Shown here: positions 1-5,462 of the stretch, piece by piece
Numbering within the stretch: position 1 is the stretch's first letter
Layout: every line of letters begins with the position of its first letter
Assembly: GCA_019056875.1 (NCBI GenBank)
Contig: DXJA01000422.1
Location: 1 to 5,961, forward strand
DNA length: 5,961 nt
From: Candidatus Jordarchaeum madagascarense
GTDB lineage: Archaea > Asgardarchaeota > Jordiarchaeia > Jordiarchaeales > Jordiarchaeaceae
Direction: 5' to 3'
The notes under the pieces: generated by a model
Told to the model about the DNA's origin: nothing
The model's input: the letters and a program-made list of their open reading frames with translations, nothing else
Databases searched by the model: none
Translations under genes and position numbers: made by a program

Positions 1-805
1 GATGCTGATAAATAGTTTTCACAATTTTTTGTCTAATGTTATCCAGCTTTTTCTTATCTTCGCTTGTAAACTCGATAAATATGTTGTGATCCCCTTCCAA
101 TAGTAGAGCTGGGCTTTTAGTTTCTTTTTTTCTATTCATAAACTCTTTTGCTTTTTCATTTAGTTCAGATACTTCTTGAATTAAAATGCTTGGATTCTGA
201 TTTGCTGCTCCCGTTCTAAAAATTATCCCCCAATTATCTGGCTTTATTTTCTCTCCTAATGAGTATAGTTCTTGCCTAATCTCCGTATCTCTAATTTTTT
301 TACTTAATTTAACGCCTTCTTGTTCAATCAGTATTGCATATTTTCCGATTATCGAAATCGTGGTGGTCGCTATGGGATGCCGTTCATCTATTTTTACAAT
401 TTCAACCACATATTCTTCTCCTTCCCTTACTCTCTCGTCTAGGAGAAGCGCGTGACAATTACCGAGATCAACAAATGCACTATTGCCCTCAACTTTTACT
501 ACTTTTGCTTTATAAATTGAATTTACTTTGGTAACTGGTATTCTGAACACTGCGTCTTCAAATTCCGCACGTAATACCTCTTCAACTTTTTTTGCTTTAC
601 TGGTTTCTCCGGTAATTATAATCCCTTGTCTATTCTCAAAATCAACTATATCAATATCTTGTTTAGTGATATCGCTCCCTAGATTAAATCTTTCGTTTTG
701 TGTTGGCGAAGACTGTGTAATTTCAAATCCATTATCCCGCATTATTTTAGTTAATGCGGTTGAATATATTCCTCGAATTTTAATCAATATTGATTGTTGA
801 GTCAT
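1..805 (-). CDS. fau-1: FAU-1 family RNase E/G-like RNA-binding protein, C-terminus cut by window edge
   Basis: A minus-strand frame runs open from an ATG at 803-805 to the left edge, giving 268 residues without a stop. The N-terminus MTQQSILIKIRGIYSTALTK fits the archaeal FAU-1 family (AU-rich RNA binding; RNase E/G-like). Residues about 97-150 read as an S1-like beta barrel (YKAKVVKVEGNSAFVDLG), and NWGIIFRTGA at 191-200 resembles the RNase E/G segment with a GVIxRTA pattern. Family members are about 470 residues with a C-terminal DUF402 domain, so roughly 200 residues should lie off the left edge. The known role of the family is cytoplasmic RNA binding and ribonuclease action linked to rRNA maturation. 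No clear Shine-Dalgarno site precedes the ATG. Third positions are A/T-rich with no strong strand bias, unlike pyrI, atpF and atpA. The family call rests on remembered motifs, not on a search. Confidence 0.88.
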   Translation of the reverse strand, partial: MTQQSILIKIRGIYSTALTKIMRDNGFEITQSSPTQNERFNLGSDITKQDIDIVDFENRQGIIITGETSKAKKVEEVLRAEFEDAVFRIPVTKVNSIYKAKVVKVEGNSAFVDLGNCHALLLDERVREGEEYVVEIVKIDERHPIATTTISIIGKYAILIEQEGVKLSKKIRDTEIRQELYSLGEKIKPDNWGIIFRTGAANQNPSILIQEVSELNEKAKEFMNRKKETKSPALLLEGDHNIFIEFTSEDKKKLDNIRQKIVKTIYQH

Positions 806-899
806 TGTAAAACCAAAAAATAAACGTTCTCAATTGCTTATAGTTTTTTTGTATCCATAATTAAAAATTTTGTAAACATAATTTCTCTAATATAAAAAT

Positions 900-907
900 T
901 ATATAAA
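900..907 (-). promoter_or_regulatory. Candidate TATA box for fau-1
   Basis: The minus strand reads TTTATATA here, the archaeal TATA consensus, about 95 bases before the fau-1 ATG. This would give a leader of roughly 65-70 nt. The whole gap 806-1049 is very AT-rich, so chance matches are likely, and no BRE element is clear. Confidence 0.25.
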
Positions 908-1049
908 TAATATTAATTATAAAAATTTAGAAAAATTTAAAATATAACGGAAATGATTAACATTTACAGAAATATCTCTGACACTAAAAATAATAATTTA
1001 TTACCCAGAATACCTCCCCTACTATGTTTAAGCAGAGCATTTTTCAAGT

Positions 1050-1316
1050 TTACTCCTCGTCGCTAATTGTTTCTAGTATTGATACTGCATTCCAAATTTT
1101 TGTTCTACTGTGCAATGGACAATTTGGGTCTTGTGATACTTCATCTAGTACGGATATAGCATTCGAAGCTTTAACTGCTGGCGAATCCTCATCAGTCTGT
1201 AAAGCGTCAATTGCTTGTATCGCTGCTCTGCGTATATTACGGGGGGTTGCTGTATCTTCTGAGATTAGTTTTAAAATATACATCGCCTGTTCCATTTTTT
1301 CAAGGGTGTCACTCAT
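1050..1316 (-). CDS. UPF0147 family protein (function unknown)
   Basis: This 88-residue, all-helical, acidic protein fits UPF0147, a small conserved archaeal family with no assigned function. Family hallmarks visible are TPRNIRRAA (24-32), SPAVKASNAISVLDEVSQDPN (55-65 core) and the C-terminal PLHSRTKIWNAVSILE (67-82). The length is normal for the family. Two stretches align with each other (18-39 and 60-81; shared pattern S-x-D-x3-P-x3-R-x5-A-x3-L), so it looks like two copies of a helical hairpin. The ATG at 1314-1316 is supported by GAGGG at 1324-1328, seven bases upstream. It lies upstream of fau-1 on the same strand with a 244-bp AT-rich gap, so co-transcription is possible but not shown. 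It is divergent from pyrI. Confidence 0.92.
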   Translation of the reverse strand: MSDTLEKMEQAMYILKLISEDTATPRNIRRAAIQAIDALQTDEDSPAVKASNAISVLDEVSQDPNCPLHSRTKIWNAVSILETISDEE

Positions 1317-1710
1317 ATTTTTTCCCTCTTTTCGATTTTTATTATCACTTCAAACTTCTTATTACCATCTATCTCTCTAAAAACATGAGATGCTGTCTCG
1401 ATTGGTAATATCGATACCCGATACTTATATTTATTGTCTCTTTTAGCTGAATTGAATAAAAAACCGTTTAGCTTAAACTAACCAAGCCCTTTAAAGTAGA
1501 ACTGGTGTCACTTCTAGTACTGTGATTCTATATAATAAAGTTTTAGTACGTGGGATAAATAATTAACACAATCGCAAAGCTGAAAATCATACTGGAAACT
1601 AAGCATAACCCAACACAAATCCCAAACCGATGAACCCGTATAAACATTTAACATAATTTCAGAGAACCAATTTAGTTTCCACCACTGAACTCTAAACCAA
1701 ATAATAACAA

Positions 1711-1719
1711 TTTATTTAT
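1711..1719 (+). promoter_or_regulatory. Candidate TATA box of pyrI
   Basis: TTTATTTAT lies 45 bases before the pyrI ATG. A start about 25 bases downstream would fall near 1742, leaving a short leader of about 20 nt that still contains the ribosome binding site. Spacing and sequence suit an archaeal promoter. The surroundings are AT-rich, so this is moderate evidence. Confidence 0.45.
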
Positions 1720-1750
1720 GTTCTGAAAAAAGTTATTAACTTACTTTGTT

Positions 1751-1757
1751 AAGAGGT
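1751..1757 (+). promoter_or_regulatory. Shine-Dalgarno site deciding the pyrI start
   Basis: AAGAGGT lies six bases before the ATG at 1764. An in-frame TTG at 1746 would lengthen the protein by six residues but lies upstream of this site, so the site selects the ATG. Confidence 0.75.
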
Positions 1758-1763
1758 ATTTTC

Positions 1764-2228
1764 ATGACGGAAAAAGAGCTAAGGGTTCGAAAAATACGAG
1801 ACGGCACAGTAATCGATCATATATCCGCTGGCACCGCCTTGGAAGTTGTAAAAATACTTGGATTAACCGGAAAAGAAGGATCCACAATAAGCATCTTAAT
1901 TAACACACCTAGCGGCAAATTAGGAAAAAAAGATGTAGTAAAGATCGAAGGAAGAGAACTAGACACCAAAGAAGTAGACAAAATCGCATTAATCTCCCCC
2001 AGAGCAACAATTAACATCATCCGGAACTATGAAGTAGTGGAAAAACAACGAGTATCTCTACCCCCAATTATTAACGGATTCCCGCGTTGCGTAAACCCTA
2101 ACTGTATTATAAATAGCAGAGAACCCGCCCCTCCCTCATTCAACGTCGTATCCAAGGAACCAGTAAGAATCCGATGCCGATACTGTAACGTAATAATGGA
2201 GTTAGAAGACATACTCGCAAACATCTAA
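1764..2228 (+). CDS. pyrI: Aspartate carbamoyltransferase regulatory chain PyrI
   Basis: A 154-residue regulatory subunit of aspartate carbamoyltransferase, which binds nucleotides and transmits allosteric control to the PyrB catalytic trimers in de novo pyrimidine synthesis. The N-terminal nucleotide-binding domain has the signature GTVIDHI at 14-20. D18 and H19, K60 and K94 match E. coli residues D19, H20, K60 and K94. Also present are the family stretches PSGKLGKKD (49-57) and NYEVVEK (88-94). The C-terminal zinc domain has all four ligands, C109-x4-C114 and C138-x2-C141. The length is typical. The ATG at 1764 is preferred over the in-frame TTG at 1746 because of the Shine-Dalgarno site between them and because family members start at this point. 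No pyrB lies beside it, although pyrB-pyrI is the usual archaeal order; the gene sits alone behind its own promoter-like sequence. Its codons end mostly in A or C. Confidence 0.97.
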   Translation: MTEKELRVRKIRDGTVIDHISAGTALEVVKILGLTGKEGSTISILINTPSGKLGKKDVVKIEGRELDTKEVDKIALISPRATINIIRNYEVVEKQRVSLPPIINGFPRCVNPNCIINSREPAPPSFNVVSKEPVRIRCRYCNVIMELEDILANI

Positions 2229-2396
2229 ACTCTAAAAGGTAGAAATCCAAAACCCGCCAGTATTATCCTACTAACTCAAATATTCCGGGCCAATTTAAAA
2301 CAACTGTATTGTCAAACAAAATTTTAACGGTTACCCATAAGCATAAAGAATATTAATCACTTCCCATATTGGAAAAAAGAAAATAAAAGTCAATGT

Positions 2397-2404
2397 AAAG
2401 GTGA
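2397..2404 (+). promoter_or_regulatory. Shine-Dalgarno site overlapping an alternative GTG of atpF
   Basis: AAAGGTGA is a strong match to the archaeal anti-Shine-Dalgarno region. It overlaps the GTG at 2401, so that GTG cannot use it as a start. The TTG at 2410 follows its last base after five bases, a normal spacing. Confidence 0.55.
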
Positions 2405-2409
2405 AAAAA

Positions 2410-2724
2410 TTGGAAATCGCAGTTGTCGGAGATAAGGACACAATAATGGGACTAAAACTAGCTGGAGTTACAGAAACATTCGAAACAAACGATAAAGAAG
2501 ATGCACAACAAAAGATTCGAGAACTTTTTCAAAAACCAGAAATAGGGCTCATTATAACCACTGAAATCTTAGCAGACCAAATCCGCTCCTTTCTAAACAA
2601 ACTAACCGAAACTTCACCAATCCCCATCATAATAGAAATCCCGAGCCGATTAGGCGAAAGAAAAGGCGAAGACCCCATATTAACCCTAATCAAAAGAGCC
2701 GTAGGAATAGAAATAAAAGTGTAA
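2410..2724 (+). CDS. atpF: A-type (V/A-type) ATP synthase subunit F
   Basis: A 104-residue subunit F of the archaeal A1Ao ATP synthase, a central-stalk protein of the rotary A1 head. The start EIAVVGDKDTIMGLKLAGV matches the family's typical opening (M-K-I-A-V-I-G-D-x-D-T-x-x-G-F-x-L-A-G). The middle GLIITTEILADQIR is the usual beta-strand and helix, followed by PIIIEIPS, and the C-terminal helix ends in LIKRAVGIEIKV. The TTG at 2410 is chosen because the Shine-Dalgarno site AGGTGA ends five bases before it and because it gives the normal family N-terminus. The GTG at 2401 would add three residues and is the alternative. Archaeal F normally lies in an operon just before A and B. Here it stands alone, 181 bases after pyrI, and converges on atpA. 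Codons end mostly in A or C. Confidence 0.93.
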   Translation: MEIAVVGDKDTIMGLKLAGVTETFETNDKEDAQQKIRELFQKPEIGLIITTEILADQIRSFLNKLTETSPIPIIIEIPSRLGERKGEDPILTLIKRAVGIEIKV

Positions 2725-2920
2725 AAACAACACCAAAAAGCTAACAATAACTAATATTCAAAAATATGCTAATTACTAACTTTTAATATCCCATACTATT
2801 CTTAATTTAAACGGGATAGATTAGTTTAGATTTCTGAATAACTTTTACCTACCCAATTTTTAAAGATTAGTGATTCGGATTGATGGAACTTCAAAAGTAG
2901 AATCATTTATTACTAATTAC

Positions 2921-2950
2921 GAAAAAGAACAAAGATAAAATGAAAAGAGA
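2921..2950 (-). terminator. Possible T-rich terminator of atpA
   Basis: Downstream of the atpA stop, the minus strand carries pyrimidine-rich tracts with runs of four to five T. Archaeal transcription often ends at such oligo-T sequences without a hairpin. The convergent 246-bp gap to atpF also holds an imperfect inverted repeat (ATTAGT/ACTAAT and GATTC/GAATC arms at about 2867-2919). Evidence is weak. Confidence 0.3.
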
Positions 2951-2970
2951 TAATGGAAGTTTAAGAAAAT

Positions 2971-4770
2971 TTAAGCTAGGCTTTCTACAGTAAGCGATGC
3001 AAATTCCTTGTCAATCTTCTTATCCACTTCGTCTATACGCTTATCAACCTCATCAGGGGGCACAATTTTAAGACGCGAAATATCATTAAGCACATCCAAA
3101 TGTTGAATCGAAGTGATGGGAACACCACCCTCCACTGCCCCTTTCATTTTGTTATAAAATTTCAAAACCGTTTTCAGCATTTTATAAGCCTTCTCTGGAC
3201 TGCAATAAGTATCAACAGGATGCAACGCTGACTGCATCAAGTAATCCTCACGAATCATACGAGCCGCCTCAAGAATAACACGCTCACTCTCCGGAAGAGC
3301 ATCTGGACCTACTAATTGCACAATCTCACGGAGTTCATCTTCGCGCTGAAGCAAATACATAGCCTCGCCGCGTAAATCTAAAAACTCCTTACTCACATGC
3401 TCCGCAAACCACTGCTCCAAATTTTCAACATATAAGCTGTAACTGTTTAACCAGTGAATGGATGGAAAGTGTCTTCTACTCGCAAGATCTTTGTCAAGAC
3501 CCCAGAAAACTTTCACAACACGCAGCGTGTTCGTAGTAACCGGCTCAGAAAAGTCCCCACCCGGCGGACTGACAGCCCCACATATTGTTACCGAGCCTAT
3601 TCGTTGGTTGGTCTCTGTGGAGCCTAATGCCTCAACTCGCCCAGCCCTTTCATAGAACTCTGCAAGACGCGAAGCCAAGTAAGCAGGATACCCTTCTTCA
3701 CCGGGCATCTCCTCAAGTCTTCCACTAATCTCTCGCAAAGCTTCTGCCCATCTTGAAGTTGAATCAGCCATTAATGCAATATCATATCCTTGGTCTCTGA
3801 AATACTCACCTAAAGTAATCGCAGTATAAATGGAGGCTTCACGAGCGGCTACAGGCATGTTAGACGTGTTTGCAATCAATATTGTACGCTTCATGAGCGG
3901 CTCACCGGTACGAGGATCCTCAAGCTTTGGAAAATCTTCCAACACCTCCGTCATCTCATTACCCCTTTCCCCACATCCACAATACACGACTATTTGGCTG
4001 TCTGCCCATTTTGCGAGTTGGTGGAGCATGACTGTTTTGCCTGTGCCGAACCCTCCCGGTATGGATGCGGTTCCGCCTTTTGCAGTTGGGAAGAAAGTGT
4101 CGATTATGCGTTGCCCGGTTATGAGAGGTGTTGTTGACCCGAGTTTTCTGAGGTAGGGGCGCCCTTGTCGTACTGGCCAAGTGGTCATCATAGTGATTTT
4201 TCGTTCTTCTCGGGGTGTTTTAATCGTTGCTATGTTTTCCTCTATCGTGTATTCGCCTTCTGGGACTATACTAGTGATTTTTCCGTTGATACCGATTGGT
4301 ATCATTATTTTTGTGGTCACGGTAGTTGTTTCAGGCACGGTTCCTATAATGTCTCCTTGATTTACAGTGGCATCTTTTTCTACTATTGGTATGAATTTCC
4401 ACTTTACGTTTCGAGGGAGGGCTCTTGCTATCACCCCTCTGCGGATGAAGTCCCCAGTTTGCTCTTTGAGAATTTCTAATGGCCTTTGGATGCCGTCAAA
4501 AATTTGGCCTATGAGACCTGGACCTAGTTCTACGGATAGGGATGCTCCGGTGGCTATGACTTTTTCGCCTGGTTTTAGTCCTGTTGTTTCTTCGTAGACT
4601 TGGATGGTGGCGTTCGATCCTTCGACTCGGTTTACTTCGCCGATTAGTTCTTCTTCTCCTACTCGGCATACTTCGTACATTTGTACTCCGCTGAGTCCTT
4701 CTGCTTCGATTACAGGTCCGGTAATCCTGATGATTTTTCCGATTCTCTCCTTAACTGCCAATTTTAGCAT
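2971..4770 (-). CDS. atpA: A-type (V/A-type) ATP synthase catalytic subunit A
   Basis: A full-length (599-residue) catalytic A subunit of the archaeal A1Ao ATP synthase, the head subunit that makes or hydrolyses ATP at the membrane-attached complex. In order: the N-terminal beta barrel (9-80), the A-subunit-specific bulge or non-homologous region (about 110-200), the nucleotide-binding domain with P-loop GGFGTGKT (239-246, Lys245), GERGNE (267-272, catalytic Glu268), Walker B IALMADS (331-337, Asp336), SRWAEALREISGRLEEMPGE (339-358), GAVSPPGGDFSEP (398-410), and the C-terminal helical domain. The P-loop differs from the common archaeal GPFGSGKT at two places. The C-terminus carries a seven-residue near-repeat, DEVDKRI then DEVDKKI (573-586). 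The ATG at 4768-4770 is one base from its Shine-Dalgarno site, so an in-frame TTG at 4759-4761 is a possible start. Subunit B does not follow. Third-position base use flips near codon 261. Confidence 0.98.
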   Translation of the reverse strand: MLKLAVKERIGKIIRITGPVIEAEGLSGVQMYEVCRVGEEELIGEVNRVEGSNATIQVYEETTGLKPGEKVIATGASLSVELGPGLIGQIFDGIQRPLEILKEQTGDFIRRGVIARALPRNVKWKFIPIVEKDATVNQGDIIGTVPETTTVTTKIMIPIGINGKITSIVPEGEYTIEENIATIKTPREERKITMMTTWPVRQGRPYLRKLGSTTPLITGQRIIDTFFPTAKGGTASIPGGFGTGKTVMLHQLAKWADSQIVVYCGCGERGNEMTEVLEDFPKLEDPRTGEPLMKRTILIANTSNMPVAAREASIYTAITLGEYFRDQGYDIALMADSTSRWAEALREISGRLEEMPGEEGYPAYLASRLAEFYERAGRVEALGSTETNQRIGSVTICGAVSPPGGDFSEPVTTNTLRVVKVFWGLDKDLASRRHFPSIHWLNSYSLYVENLEQWFAEHVSKEFLDLRGEAMYLLQREDELREIVQLVGPDALPESERVILEAARMIREDYLMQSALHPVDTYCSPEKAYKMLKTVLKFYNKMKGAVEGGVPITSIQHLDVLNDISRLKIVPPDEVDKRIDEVDKKIDKEFASLTVESLA

Positions 4771-4771
4771 T

Positions 4772-4777
4772 CTCCTT
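4772..4777 (-). promoter_or_regulatory. Shine-Dalgarno site of atpA with odd spacing
   Basis: The minus strand reads AAGGAG ending one base before the ATG at 4770, too close for ordinary initiation. It is ten bases before an in-frame TTG at 4759-4761, which would give an N-terminus MAVKERIGKIIRI nearer to the usual family start. A second AAGGAG lies at 4825-4830, directly before a five-codon reading frame (MSIYV, 4824-4807). Confidence 0.5.
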
Positions 4778-4815
4778 AAACTATTAAATTAGCTTAATAG
4801 GATTGGTTACACATA

Positions 4816-4873
4816 GATTGACATCTCCTTAAAAATATTTGCGGAAAATAAAATATTTTTATTTCTGTCAATC
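4816..4873. repeat. Nested perfect inverted repeat upstream of atpA
   Basis: Outer arms GATTGACA (4816-4823) and TGTCAATC (4866-4873) are perfect 8-base complements. Inside them AAAAATATTT (4831-4840) and AAATATTTTT (4851-4860) are perfect 10-base complements with a 10-base loop. The second AAGGAG Shine-Dalgarno site (4825-4830) lies between the arms, and the TATA-like sequence overlaps the inner arm. It could be an operator pair around the promoter, or, if transcribed, an RNA structure hiding the leader's ribosome binding site. The inner arms are pure A/T, so part of the match may be chance. Confidence 0.55.
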
Positions 4874-5096
4874 AGGGAAGTGGTGTTGGGGGTGGTTTAT
4901 CTCTTAAACTTCTATTACTTTCTTATTCTTGCTTGAAATTTTTTGAATCTTAAATTGACAAATTGTTGACTATTCAAATAAAATAGGAGAGCCTTTTTAA
5001 TAAGAGTTCATAGTTTTTGCAATTAATTAAATTAGAGAAGTAGGTAACCCGTCGAGTTGATTATATGTAGAAAACAAGAATTGCAAACTGGAAGGT

Positions 5097-5121
5097 TGGT
5101 GGGCTGAGCCGGATTCGAACC
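5097..5121 (-). other. tRNA 3'-end fragment, candidate attachment-site scar
   Basis: Read on the minus strand, this is the last 25 bases of a tRNA gene with encoded CCA. It has two bases of the 5' T-stem strand (GG), the canonical T-loop TTCGAAT, the 3' T-stem strand CCGGC, the 3' acceptor strand TCAGCCC, discriminator A, and CCA. Further upstream the expected T-stem partner GCCGG is replaced by CTAGG, and no anticodon arm, D-arm or matching 5' acceptor (GGGCTGA) follows, so no complete tRNA is here. Archaeal integrases commonly recombine in the 3' part of tRNA genes and leave such duplicates. The stop codon of the neighbouring broken gene overlaps the first base of the fragment. Confidence 0.7.
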
Positions 5122-5462
5122 TAGGTCTTTTTTTGTTTTTTTAATATTTGATTGTTGAGTCTGTAGGTGATTTCTCTATTTTGTTCTTTTTCGGGTCTTA
5201 TTAAGAGCAGTTCTTCCGCTTCTTCTAGCATCATCTTCGCGTATTCTCTGCTTATTGTTTTTGTGTATGTTATTCCTCTGTGTTTCTCCTTATATTTCTT
5301 GTAGGCTTGAAGTGTTCTTTCTACCATTTCTTTGCGTGCCAACGCTTCTTTTCCCTGTTCTTGGATTTCCTTGAATACTTCTTTTATTGGGTTTAGTACC
5401 TTGTCTTGGAGTGTTAGGGGGGGTACTTGCAGCTGGTTCCCGACCAGTAGTACTCTTTTTTT
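5121..5462 (-). pseudogene. Unrecognised protein, downstream half of a frame-split gene
   Basis: I do not recognise this protein. The frame is open from just after a TAG at 5463-5465 to a TAG at 5121-5123, with about 111 residues after the putative shift point. It begins RVLLVGNQLQVPPLTLQDK, then becomes a charged, helix-rich stretch (IKEVFKEIQEQGKEALARKEMVERTL), then TKTISREYAKMMLEEAEELLLIRPEKEQ, and ends in a Lys-rich, A-rich tail ILKKQKKT. Its codons prefer A and C in third position like the 5' part of atpA, which supports real coding on this strand. A TTG at 5340-5342 would start a 73-residue protein, but coding character clearly extends upstream of it. The first half of the same gene lies in another frame at 5414-5611. 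The gene may be decayed, mis-sequenced or expressed by frameshifting. Its stop abuts the tRNA fragment, hinting at an integrated element. Confidence 0.5.

Larger units (their letters stand above)
1317..1763. other. Divergent intergenic region between UPF0147 and pyrI
   Basis: This stretch of about 450 bases has no convincing gene in either direction. On the minus strand an AAATATAAG element at about 1424-1432 could be the TATA box of UPF0147, giving a leader of around 85 nt. An imperfect palindrome, GGTA-N7-TACC, lies at 1404-1418, and a short hairpin with GTTTA/TAAAC arms lies near 1466-1478. From about 1560 on, the plus strand becomes strongly rich in A and C and poor in G and T, before any coding begins, and this continues through pyrI. 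No tRNA or other RNA gene was recognised. Confidence 0.5.
4771..5096. other. atpA upstream region, no gene seen
   Basis: About 325 bases between atpA and the tRNA fragment. It holds the atpA leader, a TATA-like stretch on the minus strand at about 4850-4862, a nested inverted repeat (4816-4873), and further copies of the ATTGACA word at 4954-4960 with a related GTTGAC at 4965-4970. The plus strand here is T/G-rich. No reading frame with a plausible start and coding character was found. Confidence 0.5.

Noticed and set aside
334..800. Plus-strand open frames of 66 and 90 residues
   Set aside because: They lie antisense to the fau-1 frame, whose translation matches a known family without interruption; their own sequences are low in coding character.
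984..1040. 18-codon minus-strand frame (MLCLNIVGEVFWVINYYF) just after the UPF0147 stop, with a GGGGAGGT inside it
   Set aside because: Too short, no ribosome site at a proper distance before its ATG, and the SD-like GGGGAGGT inside it is not followed by a start codon.
1495..1520. Short hairpin (TAGAA/TTCTA with GTG/CAC inside) in the divergent intergenic region
   Set aside because: Arms are short and interrupted, and no transcript or promoter can be tied to it.
1817..2224. Minus-strand frames opposite pyrI
   Set aside because: Shadows of a well-supported gene; no ribosome site and no recognisable protein.
3959..4180. Minus-strand 73-residue frame within atpA
   Set aside because: It is an alternate frame of atpA over the P-loop region, rich in His, Asn and Arg from shifted codons. 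The open frame follows from the biased base use there.
5097..5175. A complete tRNA gene on the minus strand
   Set aside because: Only the 3' end is present; the next bases form the A-rich coding tail of the neighbouring gene, and no 5' acceptor strand was found nearby.
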